Below, piece after piece: positions 42,701 through 50,887 of a stretch of DNA of 64,000 nucleotides. The first letter of the stretch is position 1, and every line of letters starts with the position of its first letter. The notes under the pieces are model-generated. The model was not told where the DNA came from. It ran no database searches and saw only the letters and a list, made by a program, of their open reading frames with translations. The position numbers and the translations under genes were made by a program. This stretch comes from an uncultured Erysipelotrichaceae bacterium (GTDB lineage: Bacteria; Bacillota_I; Bacilli_A; Erysipelotrichales; Erysipelotrichaceae): the NCBI GenBank assembly GCA_900314905.1, contig OMXA01000009.1:1-64000 (forward strand). The letters are read 5' to 3'.

Positions 42701-44650
42701 TTATACCGGCTGTCCCGCTTCTTCCCTGCTTTGTTCTGTGCTGCTGCCAGGTCCTCCTGGCGCAGCCTCCCTTTGCCCGCGCCCTCCTCTCATGCCTGAG
42801 GCAGAGGAAGCACTGGTATTGACATAGCTGATGGGTTCGGAAATGGTAACAGAACCTAGTTCTGTCCCATTCTGATAGACGGTATACGTCTTTCCTTCCT
42901 GGAACTGTTCGCTGGATGCAATCAGAATTTCATAGGTACGGTCCGAAGTATAGCCTGCGACCGTATTGCCATCAGAATCCCTGATTTCAAGCGGTCCGCT
43001 GGAATCCGTGACCCCGATCATGATGGTATAGACGGAAGAATCAAAGCTCGGTGCCTGCACCATGCCGCTGCTGCCGCCAGCATACAGCGTGCCGCCGGTC
43101 ACCGTGAAGGTGCCGTTGTAATCCAGGGCGCCATTTCCGGAATTCTCCGGTCCATAGATCGTCACCGTGCCGCCTGACATCGTACCGGAACCATTCGTAT
43201 CAATTCCGTCTCCATCTGCTGTCACTGTAATGGTTCCGCCATGGATCTCAATTACGGATCCATCATCCGCATCCATTCCCTCAGCTGTGCTGTCAGGATC
43301 AGAGGAATTGATCCCGTCATCTGTTGCGGTGATCTCAATCACGCCGCCATTCAGGACAACATTACAGGCTTCCAGGCCTTCGCTGCTGGTAGTGATGGTG
43401 TAAGTACCGCCATCGATCGTCAGCGTATCATCCGCATGCGTGCCATCATCTCCTGCACTCAGTTCATAGGAGCCATCGCTGACCGTGATGCTGGAGGCAG
43501 AATTGATCGCATCATCTGCTGCATCGATCGTCCAGGTTCCGGAGAGGAACCATACCGAGCCTTCGGCAGAAATGCCCTTTGATCTCGAAGCTTCCTCTTC
43601 ATCCGTGCTCTCTGAGGAGCCTGTTTCCATTTCCGGCGGCTTCTGGCCGATATTCTGATCGGATCCGTCCGAAGCATTCCCGTCACTTCCAGGTGCCGCC
43701 GGCATATTGCCTTCGGAATCCTGGGTTGCCGAGGTAACGGCATCGCTCTGATCCGGTCCCTGTCCTCTCGGAAAATCTCCGGCAGAGACCTTTTTGACGG
43801 CATTGGCACTTCCGCCGCCGGCGGTGATGTCATAGGTGCCCTCCTCTGCATACAGATCGCCCTGCACCTGAATGCCGTCATCGGCAGCAGTGATGGTGAT
43901 CATGCCGCCATTCAGACGGATCTCATGACTTGCATCAGAAGTCTCATCATCGTCTTCGCACTTGATTCCATCTCCCTGGGCAGTGATGGACAGAATCGAG
44001 TTCTGCTCATAGAGTTCATCATGCACCTCAATGCCATCTGAACCGGCCTCAATGTCCAGAACTGCATTCAGGATCTTCAGGGTATCATTGGCATGGATCC
44101 CATCTCCGTCTTCACTGCTGATCCGCAGGGTTCCGGAGCCATTCAGAACCAGATCATCCGCTGCATCTACCGCATGGCTGGTTCCGTCTTCATCGCTGCC
44201 GCTGGCCGTGATCTCATTGGCAGTTCCGGTGGCAGCAGTCAGGATCGTCTTGTCTGCCTGCACTACCTGGATTGCCGGGCCAAAAGTGCTGGTGATCGAA
44301 GCGTTATTGAAGACCACATGGACGCTGCCCCTAGAAGCACAGTCGATCACGATATGTCCCTCATCCAGCGTTCCGGAAAGGACATACGTGCCAGGGGAGG
44401 TGATGGAAATCTCGCCGCCGCTGATCGATACTCCGGATCCTTCTGCGGATGCAGAGGTTCCATTCAGTGCAATCTTCACGGCAGTGCTTTCGTCATAAGT
44501 TTCCTTCGTATCTTCCTCTTCCAGGTTTTCTGCAATTGCGGAAGCAGAAGCTTCTGCCGAGGAAGATGGTGCAGTTTCTGCGCCTGCATAGCAGCCGGTT
44601 AAGAGAATTGCTGCAAGCGAAGCAGACATGCCGGTTCGCAACTGATTCAT
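42701..44650 (-). CDS. Carbohydrate-binding-domain (DUF4353-type) surface lipoprotein
   Basis: 649 residues. Lipoprotein signal with lipobox LLTGC (about residue 20). The body consists of many short repeats of a beta-helix type: GGxxTITAxxDGI, LNGGxITITAxDDG, DADDSVIEIHGGTITVT and similar, with acidic turns (DGDGI, DDGIN) that could bind calcium. A low-complexity Gly/Asp/Ser linker lies at about 290-345. The C-terminus is Gly/Arg/Gln-rich. The start at 44650 has AAGGAG seven bases upstream. Third gene of a VTC-DUF4956 cassette. It probably coats or anchors the cell surface. Confidence 0.75.
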   Translation of the reverse strand: MNQLRTGMSASLAAILLTGCYAGAETAPSSSAEASASAIAENLEEEDTKETYDESTAVKIALNGTSASAEGSGVSISGGEISITSPGTYVLSGTLDEGHIVIDCASRGSVHVVFNNASITSTFGPAIQVVQADKTILTAATGTANEITASGSDEDGTSHAVDAADDLVLNGSGTLRISSEDGDGIHANDTLKILNAVLDIEAGSDGIEVHDELYEQNSILSITAQGDGIKCEDDDETSDASHEIRLNGGMITITAADDGIQVQGDLYAEEGTYDITAGGGSANAVKKVSAGDFPRGQGPDQSDAVTSATQDSEGNMPAAPGSDGNASDGSDQNIGQKPPEMETGSSESTDEEEASRSKGISAEGSVWFLSGTWTIDAADDAINSASSITVSDGSYELSAGDDGTHADDTLTIDGGTYTITTSSEGLEACNVVLNGGVIEITATDDGINSSDPDSTAEGMDADDGSVIEIHGGTITVTADGDGIDTNGSGTMSGGTVTIYGPENSGNGALDYNGTFTVTGGTLYAGGSSGMVQAPSFDSSVYTIMIGVTDSSGPLEIRDSDGNTVAGYTSDRTYEILIASSEQFQEGKTYTVYQNGTELGSVTISEPISYVNTSASSASGMRGGRGQREAAPGGPGSSTEQSREEAGQPV

Positions 44651-44664
44651 AAGAGTTCTCCTTG

Positions 44665-45339
44665 TCATAGTTCGGTAGAAACCGGTGCCATGAGGGTGGA
44701 ACGGACCGTCAGATTCCCGTTGCGGGTTCTGATCTGATCCATGAATTCCTTCTCCTCTTCCGGATGGTTCAAGGTGACTTCATAGTGAAGTTCGTAGAGA
44801 GAACCGAGATTGATGGTACGGATCTCGGTAAGCCGGCTCTTTTTCGTATAGCTGGCAAAGAGATCCTGGAACGCATCCGCAAAGTTCAGATCCTCCGGAA
44901 TCGTGATCGAGAGAAATCTCAGGTTCTGATTCTGGCCGAACAGGTTCAGATGAGACAGCACCCATCCTGCCATGCAGATCATCAGACTGATCACCATGGC
45001 AAAAGTGACATATCCCATGCCGCACGCAAGGCCTGCTGCCATTGCCGCAAAGATCACTGCAATATCAGAGGAACGGCCTTCCATGGAACGGAAGCGGACA
45101 AGCGAGAAGCTTCCCGCTACCGCAATGCCGACTCCGAGATTTCCATTCACCATCATGATCACGGTCATGACGATGGATGGAAGAATCGCAGTCGTGATCA
45201 GAAAGGCTCTGCTTGCACGCATGCTGAAGCGATAGAACAGAGAAATGATCAGACCGGAACAGATCGATCCGCAGAAGCAGATCAGAATCTGCTGGAAGGT
45301 GATGCCGGATACAGTCTCTGTCAGTATGGAAGAGAACAT
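44665..45339 (-). CDS. DUF4956 membrane protein
   Basis: 224 residues: four to five N-terminal membrane helices (about 15-135) with the conserved NLGVGIAVAGSFSLVRFRS loop of DUF4956, then a cytoplasmic alpha/beta domain (ITIPEDLNFADAFQDLF, ELHYEVTL) like the MgtC/SapB C-terminal domain. It overlaps the VTC gene's 3' end by 19 bases. DUF4956 is regularly found beside VTC-domain polymerases, so the two probably form a membrane complex. Confidence 0.85.
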   Translation of the reverse strand: MFSSILTETVSGITFQQILICFCGSICSGLIISLFYRFSMRASRAFLITTAILPSIVMTVIMMVNGNLGVGIAVAGSFSLVRFRSMEGRSSDIAVIFAAMAAGLACGMGYVTFAMVISLMICMAGWVLSHLNLFGQNQNLRFLSITIPEDLNFADAFQDLFASYTKKSRLTEIRTINLGSLYELHYEVTLNHPEEEKEFMDQIRTRNGNLTVRSTLMAPVSTEL

Positions 45340-46100
45340 ATGGATTCCTCGCTTTCATGATTCAATGGGACAGATTTTGAAACAGAACCTCGATCTTCCG
45401 AGATCTGGTTCTGTTCCTGCATGGTGTAGAACGTACCGTATTTGGAGAAGCTGGAACGGAACAGCCTCATCTCTGATAAGAGATCGCTGAGCCAGTATGG
45501 ATACCTCCCGCTCAGCTTGACCTCCATCAGAATTTCTTCAGGACTCGTCAGATACTTCTCTTTGCCGGACTCATGCAGACTGATCTGGCTGTTTCGGAAA
45601 CGGATTGCAGAATCAAAGGTAATTCTGAGATCTGCTTCTTCCTTTGCGCAGAAGGCAATCCGGTGATAGGCGATGAACATCTTCGGGACTACCTTCTTTC
45701 TTCGTACCAGATAATCAATCTCGGAAAAAATCTGCATTCCGGAAGAAAGATGAGGTGCAATTCCCTGATTCAGGTAAGCATATGCTTCTGATTCCTCCAG
45801 GGCAATCCTGCGCTTCTGACCGGTATCATGGAACTTCTTCTTGATCTCAAGATAAACGGGCTGTCCTGCTTCCGGCTCGCCATACGAGCGAAGTCTCAGC
45901 TTTTCCTTGTAGATCGGATGATCCAGACAGTGAATAATCATTCCGGAATCTTCGGTATCGTAATAGATGCTATGGAGGTCGTACTCCGGATACTGATCCG
46001 GAACCAGATGATCTTCTGCCGCTTCCAGAAACTGCTTCATGAGACTCCGGTTCATCGGATATTTATGCTCGCATCTGAGAAATGTCTCAGGTTCTGCCAT
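45321..46100 (-). CDS. VTC-domain polyphosphate-polymerase-like protein
   Basis: 259 residues of the CYTH/VTC triphosphate-tunnel family. It has the basic and acidic tunnel residues in RCEHKYPM, SIYYDTEDSGMI, EKLRLRSYGE, YLEIKKKFHD, RRIALEE, and the late LMEVKLSG. Eukaryotic VTC4 makes polyphosphate with this domain. Start at 46100 with AAGGAG upstream. It is the first gene of the cassette. The actual product in bacteria is unproven. Confidence 0.85.
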   Translation of the reverse strand: MAEPETFLRCEHKYPMNRSLMKQFLEAAEDHLVPDQYPEYDLHSIYYDTEDSGMIIHCLDHPIYKEKLRLRSYGEPEAGQPVYLEIKKKFHDTGQKRRIALEESEAYAYLNQGIAPHLSSGMQIFSEIDYLVRRKKVVPKMFIAYHRIAFCAKEEADLRITFDSAIRFRNSQISLHESGKEKYLTSPEEILMEVKLSGRYPYWLSDLLSEMRLFRSSFSKYGTFYTMQEQNQISEDRGSVSKSVPLNHESEESICSLPY

Positions 46101-46307
46101 AAGTTCTGCTCCTTTCCATCGTTGACACCAGAAGGATAAATAACGATTCTGTGAATGGTCTGAGGAACATGTGAACTTTATCTGAATGCGGTTTGCCACA
46201 GAAGCTTTTTTCAGAGAGACCGGATCATGAATCAAAACAGGTTTTCCGGGCGGTTCATGTTACCATGAAAGTACAGTCTTTGATCTGCAGCGAAAGGAAT
46301 CCATCAT

Positions 46308-47918
46308 ATGAATCATCTTCTGTTTCTGACTGGAGTAATCCTGGTCTTCTGTGCCATTTTCCAGAAAATATTCCGCCGGACCGGAGTTCCGGGTCTTTTC
46401 CTTTTCATCGCTGCCGGCATGATTTTCGGATCAGACGGTTTATTCCGGATTCCCTTCGAAAACTATGACATTGCTGGCACGCTGTGTTCCGCCGCTCTTG
46501 TTCTGATTATCTATTACGGAGGTCTTGGCACGAATCTCAAGGCAGCGCGACCGGTTCTTGGAAAAGCAATCCTGCTTTCAGGTCTGGGAAGTCTGATCAC
46601 GGCAATTCTCGTCAGTGTATTTGCGATCCTCGTTCTCCATATGAAAACCGCAGAAGGACTTCTGCTAGGGGCTGTGATCTGTTCAACAGATGCGGCTTCC
46701 GTCTTCTCGATTCTGCGCTCTCGCAAGATGGACCTGCGCTATGGCACCGCTTCGCTTCTGGAAGTTGAAAGCGGATCGAATGATCCGGTCTCTTATCTTC
46801 TGACCATGGCAGTACTCAGCATCATGCAGGGAGAACAGCTTTCCGCCGGGCATATTGTGAAATTGCTCTTCCTGCAGGTACTCGTCGGTGCTCTGTTCGG
46901 CTTCCTTCTCTCCTTTGCCGCATTGCGTCTTCTGCGCTTATTCCATCTGAAAGATGCAGTTCTCACGGAAGCACTGCTTCTCGGGTTCGGTCTGCTTTCT
47001 TTTGCTCTTTCAGCAGGGCTGGATGGCAACGGATATTTAGCAGTGTATATTGCCGGCATTGTGATCGGCAATCATACGATTCCTGATAAAACCGAAAGTA
47101 TCCGCTTCTTTCACTCCCTCACCAGTCTCATGCAGATGCTGCTGTTCTTCCTGCTTGGTCTTCTGGCCTTTCCGTCCCGTCTTCCTTCGGTGTCTTCAAA
47201 CGCCCTTGTGACCGCTCTGTTTCTGACCTTTGCCGCACGTCCTGCGGCAGTCTTCCTTCTGCTTTCTCCGATGCATTGTCCGCGGAATCAGATGCTGTTC
47301 ATTTCGTTTGCTGGCATGCGCGGAGCAGCTTCGATTGCCTTTGCAATCATGGCAGTCAGTCCAGGCACCGCCCTTTCCTATGATCTCTTTCATATGGTGT
47401 TCTTCATCGTTCTGTTTTCAATCCTGGTTCAGGGCTCTCTGATTCCTGCGGCAGCCAGGAAGCTGGATCTGATCGATGCTCAGGAAGATGTGATGGCAAC
47501 TTTTAATGATACGGCAGAAGATCTTCCGGTCCAGTTCGTACGGTTCCAGCTGCCGCAAGGACATCCCTGGGCTGAAAAAATGATCAGCGAAATCATATTT
47601 CCTCCCCAGTCCATTCTTCCGATCATCGAACGCAGGAATCAGCAGATTGTTCCGAAAGGCGATACCCGCCTGCAGGCTGGCGACATCCTGATTCTGTGCG
47701 GAGCGGAAGGCGGCGGCACCGAAAGCCAGGGAATGCATGAGATCTGTCTCACGGCATTCCATGACTGGACTGGCCGAAGACTCTCTGATCTTGCCTTGGA
47801 AGATGAACTGATCGTCTTCATCCGCCGCAGGGGAACTACGCTGATTCCTTCCGGAGATACGGTTCTTTCTTCCGGCGATCTTCTTTACGTCATCAGCAAG
47901 CCTTCTTCAGAGGGATAA
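46308..47918 (+). CDS. Cation/proton antiporter of the CPA family (CvrA/NhaP2-type) with RCK-C domains
   Basis: 536 residues. Twelve or so membrane helices (about 1-390), with STDAASVFSILR and LEVESGSNDPVSYLLT carrying the conserved ion-site acidic residues. The C-terminal cytoplasmic part has two TrkA-C-like segments (LPIIERRNQQIVPKGDTRLQAGDILILCG and LIVFIRRRGTTLIPSGDTVLSSGD, both split by turns). Likely exports K+ or Na+ in exchange for protons. Divergent from the VTC cassette across a 207-bp gap. Confidence 0.88.
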   Translation: MNHLLFLTGVILVFCAIFQKIFRRTGVPGLFLFIAAGMIFGSDGLFRIPFENYDIAGTLCSAALVLIIYYGGLGTNLKAARPVLGKAILLSGLGSLITAILVSVFAILVLHMKTAEGLLLGAVICSTDAASVFSILRSRKMDLRYGTASLLEVESGSNDPVSYLLTMAVLSIMQGEQLSAGHIVKLLFLQVLVGALFGFLLSFAALRLLRLFHLKDAVLTEALLLGFGLLSFALSAGLDGNGYLAVYIAGIVIGNHTIPDKTESIRFFHSLTSLMQMLLFFLLGLLAFPSRLPSVSSNALVTALFLTFAARPAAVFLLLSPMHCPRNQMLFISFAGMRGAASIAFAIMAVSPGTALSYDLFHMVFFIVLFSILVQGSLIPAAARKLDLIDAQEDVMATFNDTAEDLPVQFVRFQLPQGHPWAEKMISEIIFPPQSILPIIERRNQQIVPKGDTRLQAGDILILCGAEGGGTESQGMHEICLTAFHDWTGRRLSDLALEDELIVFIRRRGTTLIPSGDTVLSSGDLLYVISKPSSEG

Positions 47919-47931
47919 AAAGAAGAACCGC

Positions 47932-48693
47932 TCAGTTCTTCTTCAGCCAGATCACTCTGGTATCCGCATATTGTTCCAGGGGACCGATCGTGCTGATGAC
48001 ATCCTGGCGATCATAGTCCGCAGAGGATGCCGCAATCCATTTCGAGCCGCTTTCTTCCCGGCGGTAGAGGATCGCAATCACGATGCCGCGGAAGGTTTCC
48101 AGCGGTTCTTCCGGACCATATACATACACGTCCTGGAAGTCTCCGTCCAGGGTGCCGATGCCTTCAGCATATCCGCAGTTGCATGGATAGAGAAGATCGG
48201 GCACATGGGGATGAAAGCTCCCGTATGGATGATCAATCGTGACCGTTACCGGCCGGCTAAGCCATTCTTTCTGCAGGAGATATTCCATCGGCTGGGTCAA
48301 AACGCCTCCCGATTCATCAATCTCTCCGGCGTTTTCAAAGCCAAGCGCCTGATAAGCAGGAAGGGCCAGCACATCGGCATTCACCGTGACTTTGGAAACA
48401 CGGGCTTTTTCCGCTTCCTGCAGGAGTCTCTGAAACAGCTCTGTGCCGATTCCATGATGAATGGATTCTGCATAGAACAGGCAGATATGCCAGCTATCAG
48501 GGTCGTATGCCAGCATGCCGATAAGCCGGTCCTCAAAAGCTCCGAGATATTCCAACAGAGGTGCTCTTGCGGCAATATAGCCATGAAGCAGCGCAGCCGC
48601 TGCCGGATTTTCCGGATGCGTTCTCTGAAAGACTTCTTCTGCAAGCGCAAGCGCAGCAGGAATTTCTTCTTTCTGCAGACTTCTGACTTCCAT
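47932..48693 (-). CDS. Fusion of GNAT acetyltransferase and pyrophosphatase-like domain
   Basis: 253 residues. The N-terminal 145 form a GNAT fold (SWHICLFYAESIHHGIGTELFQR with the acetyl-CoA loop HHGIGT, and ALPAYQALGFENAG). The C-terminal 105 match the inorganic-pyrophosphatase fold: VTVTIDHPYGSFHPH, YPCNCGYAEGIGTLDGDFQDVYVYG (the DGDxxD metal loop is present) and GIVIAILYR. Stand-alone versions of both domains are common; the fusion is unusual. It starts within the SseB stop codon (TGATG), so the genes are coupled. The substrate is unknown. Confidence 0.8.
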   Translation of the reverse strand: MEVRSLQKEEIPAALALAEEVFQRTHPENPAAAALLHGYIAARAPLLEYLGAFEDRLIGMLAYDPDSWHICLFYAESIHHGIGTELFQRLLQEAEKARVSKVTVNADVLALPAYQALGFENAGEIDESGGVLTQPMEYLLQKEWLSRPVTVTIDHPYGSFHPHVPDLLYPCNCGYAEGIGTLDGDFQDVYVYGPEEPLETFRGIVIAILYRREESGSKWIAASSADYDRQDVISTIGPLEQYADTRVIWLKKN

Positions 48694-49505
48694 CAGAGAC
48701 CAAGCTCCCGATCGTACAGCGGCACATCCCCCTTCAGGAACTTCTGGCCCATATCATCCGTATACTTCAGCACGACGACCGGAACATCCTTGGCATGCGG
48801 TACGGCCGCATCATGGATCTTTTCAGACAGCTGATCATCATACTGATCAGCTTCAATGATCAGCGCAAAGCTGACTGCCATGCCTGCTGTCATCTGCTTG
48901 AAATAAACCCTGCTCACTTCCGGAATTTCTGAGCAGAGATCATGAACTGCATTGACCAATGCAGTCGGATAGATGCGCGGTTCGCTGAAGCTTACCTGCA
49001 CCCCTGCCGGAATCTCTCCGTTCTTCAGAGCTGCAGTCTCTTTCTTCTTTGCGGCCTGGACACTGTTGAGCCTGGATACCAGTGCTTTCGGCAGAACGAT
49101 ATTCGCTCCCATCGGATTCAGAACGATTCCCTCTGCAGCAGTCTTAGGGTCATGGAAAATCGGCTCGTATTCCATCAGCGAGCGGACAATATACTGGCCA
49201 TTTGCCTGACCATCCGGCATCTTCAGCTTCTTCGCTTCTTCTTCATCCGTGAACGCCGGGAAGAAAGATCTTCCGTCACTCGTATTCACGAGGATGAACT
49301 TGATCTGGAGATTCTTCGGATTCGTTCCGGAAAACTGCACCGGAACGAGAAGATGTGCCTTGGAAAGCTCGCTGAACATCACCGCTTCATTCTGAGGATT
49401 GCGGTTTTCCTTCAGGGTTTCCAGCGCTTTCTTCAGTTCATCATTATGAATCTGATCCGCACTCACCTGGCGGAGTCTTACCTGTTTGTTCTTATTTTCT
49501 GCCAT
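48693..49505 (-). CDS. SseB family protein
   Basis: 270 residues with both SseB modules: an N-terminal domain (LLVPVQFSG, SFFPAFTDEEEAKKL, EGIVLNPMGANIVLPKALV) and a C-terminal domain (IYPTALVNAVHDLCSEIPEVSRVYFKQM, PVVVLKY). Named for enhanced serine sensitivity in E. coli; the molecular role is not known. Start with CAGGAAAT upstream. First gene of a pair with the GNAT-pyrophosphatase fusion. Confidence 0.85.
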   Translation of the reverse strand: MAENKNKQVRLRQVSADQIHNDELKKALETLKENRNPQNEAVMFSELSKAHLLVPVQFSGTNPKNLQIKFILVNTSDGRSFFPAFTDEEEAKKLKMPDGQANGQYIVRSLMEYEPIFHDPKTAAEGIVLNPMGANIVLPKALVSRLNSVQAAKKKETAALKNGEIPAGVQVSFSEPRIYPTALVNAVHDLCSEIPEVSRVYFKQMTAGMAVSFALIIEADQYDDQLSEKIHDAAVPHAKDVPVVVLKYTDDMGQKFLKGDVPLYDRELGL

Positions 49506-49554
49506 ATTTCCTGCTCCCGGCTATCATTATACGCAACCCCTTGCCCTTTTTCCA

Positions 49555-50274
49555 TTATCCCTGTTCGGCAATCTCCTTCATCTGACGCAGCAGGTCTTCC
49601 TTGGAGATTGCCGCTTCATCATGTCCCCGAAGATACGTATCGAATTCCGTAACCTCCAGGTAGTGAATGAAGAAGGCAAGCCGCTCGGGATCATATCTGC
49701 TGTCATAATCGTAGTAATCCGGATATTCCGCATCTCCCCCGATCAGCACGCCTTCTTCCGGAATGCGGATGAAGACGCTGTCGCGGGTATGAGGGCTGTC
49801 GCGCTGTTCCAGGATCGCCGTCACGCCGCCAAGATCAATGCAGAGATCGCCTGCAAAGGTCAGATCCGCATGGCGGACATGAATGGCTGAAAGGTTTGGA
49901 TACTGCACCCGGATATGCTCGTCGCAGAATGGGATGTCTTCTTTGGTCTTCAGTCTCTTCTGCATGGATTCTTCATCCCATTTCCATTTCATGACTTCCT
50001 TCAGCTTCAGATCAGTCAGAGAAGAAGCGATGACCGGGCACTGCATCGCATCCAGCCCGAAGGTATGATCCCAGTGCCAGTGGGTCAGCACGGCAAGGTC
50101 CGGCTTCTGAAAGCCTGCCTGCTGCAGTTCCTTCTGAAAGGTGAGAGAAGCCTGCGGGGCATTTCCTGCATCGATCTGCAGAGTCAGACGATCGCCGCTG
50201 ACTGCATAGAGATAAGGTTCATCGGTGCGATCATCATGCATGAGATAGTGAATCCGTGTCGTGATAGTTTCCAT
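49555..50274 (-). CDS. Metallo-beta-lactamase-fold hydrolase
   Basis: 239 residues. The zinc motif LTHWHWDHTFGLD (about 62) is complete for HxHxDH, with later ligands in DSPHTRDSV (His), IGGDAEYPDY (Asp) and LRGHDEA (His). The family covers glyoxalase II, RNases and lactonases; no diagnostic insert is present. Start preceded by GGAGAAGAGG. Monocistronic and divergent from the rhomboid gene. Confidence 0.85.
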   Translation of the reverse strand: METITTRIHYLMHDDRTDEPYLYAVSGDRLTLQIDAGNAPQASLTFQKELQQAGFQKPDLAVLTHWHWDHTFGLDAMQCPVIASSLTDLKLKEVMKWKWDEESMQKRLKTKEDIPFCDEHIRVQYPNLSAIHVRHADLTFAGDLCIDLGGVTAILEQRDSPHTRDSVFIRIPEEGVLIGGDAEYPDYYDYDSRYDPERLAFFIHYLEVTEFDTYLRGHDEAAISKEDLLRQMKEIAEQG

Positions 50275-50318
50275 ATGTATTCCTCTTCTCCAGTATAATA
50301 ATCCGGAGAGGTACCCTT

Positions 50319-50885
50319 ATGAAACGAATCACCTGGAATTCCCCGGTTGTGCTGACCTTTGCGCTGGTCTCCGGCGTCGTGCTGATCCTAGGCATGGTGA
50401 CCGGCTCTTCCATTACCAGCAGATATTTCATGATCTATTTCACCTCGTGGAGAGATCCGCTGTTCTATCTTCGGCTCTTCACGCATGTCCTTGGACATGC
50501 CAGCCTTGAGCACTATGCCAATAACATGATGATCTTTCTGCTGGTCGGCCCTCTGCTGGAAGAAAAATACGGATCCAGGCATCTGCTTGAAATCATTGCC
50601 CTGGTCAGCCTGATCACCGGCCTGATCCATATTCTGCTGTCTCCTTCTGCAGGACTGCTGGGAGCCAGCGGCGTGGACTTCGCGTTTATTCTGCTGGCCT
50701 CCGTCACCGGCAGCCGGTCGAGCAATGAGATTCCGCTGACATTGCTGATTGTCGCTGTGATCTACCTTTCCCAGCAGATTTATGCCGGCGTCACTGCCAA
50801 TGACAACATTTCCCAATTGACGCATATCATCGGCGGAGCGATCGGCGCAGTCTACGGCATGTCCGTGAGGCCATCCAGGAGGTAA
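50319..50885 (+). CDS. Rhomboid intramembrane serine protease
   Basis: 188 residues, six hydrophobic helices. HVLGHASLEHYANNMMIF (HxxxN loop), the catalytic Ser in GLLGASGVDFAF and the catalytic His in QLTHIIGGAIGAVYG make a complete Ser-His dyad in the rhomboid order. It cuts membrane proteins within or near the bilayer. It is followed two bases later by the GH13 gene, whose ribosome site lies inside it. Start with AGAGG upstream. Confidence 0.85.
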   Translation: MKRITWNSPVVLTFALVSGVVLILGMVTGSSITSRYFMIYFTSWRDPLFYLRLFTHVLGHASLEHYANNMMIFLLVGPLLEEKYGSRHLLEIIALVSLITGLIHILLSPSAGLLGASGVDFAFILLASVTGSRSSNEIPLTLLIVAVIYLSQQIYAGVTANDNISQLTHIIGGAIGAVYGMSVRPSRR

Positions 50886-50887
50886 TC

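Noticed and set aside
43200..44450. Dense short repeats in the DNA, checked as a possible CRISPR array
   Set aside because: The periodicity comes from protein repeats (DDGI, TITA) of the surface lipoprotein; there are no constant direct repeats with unique spacers. No CRISPR array was seen anywhere in the window.
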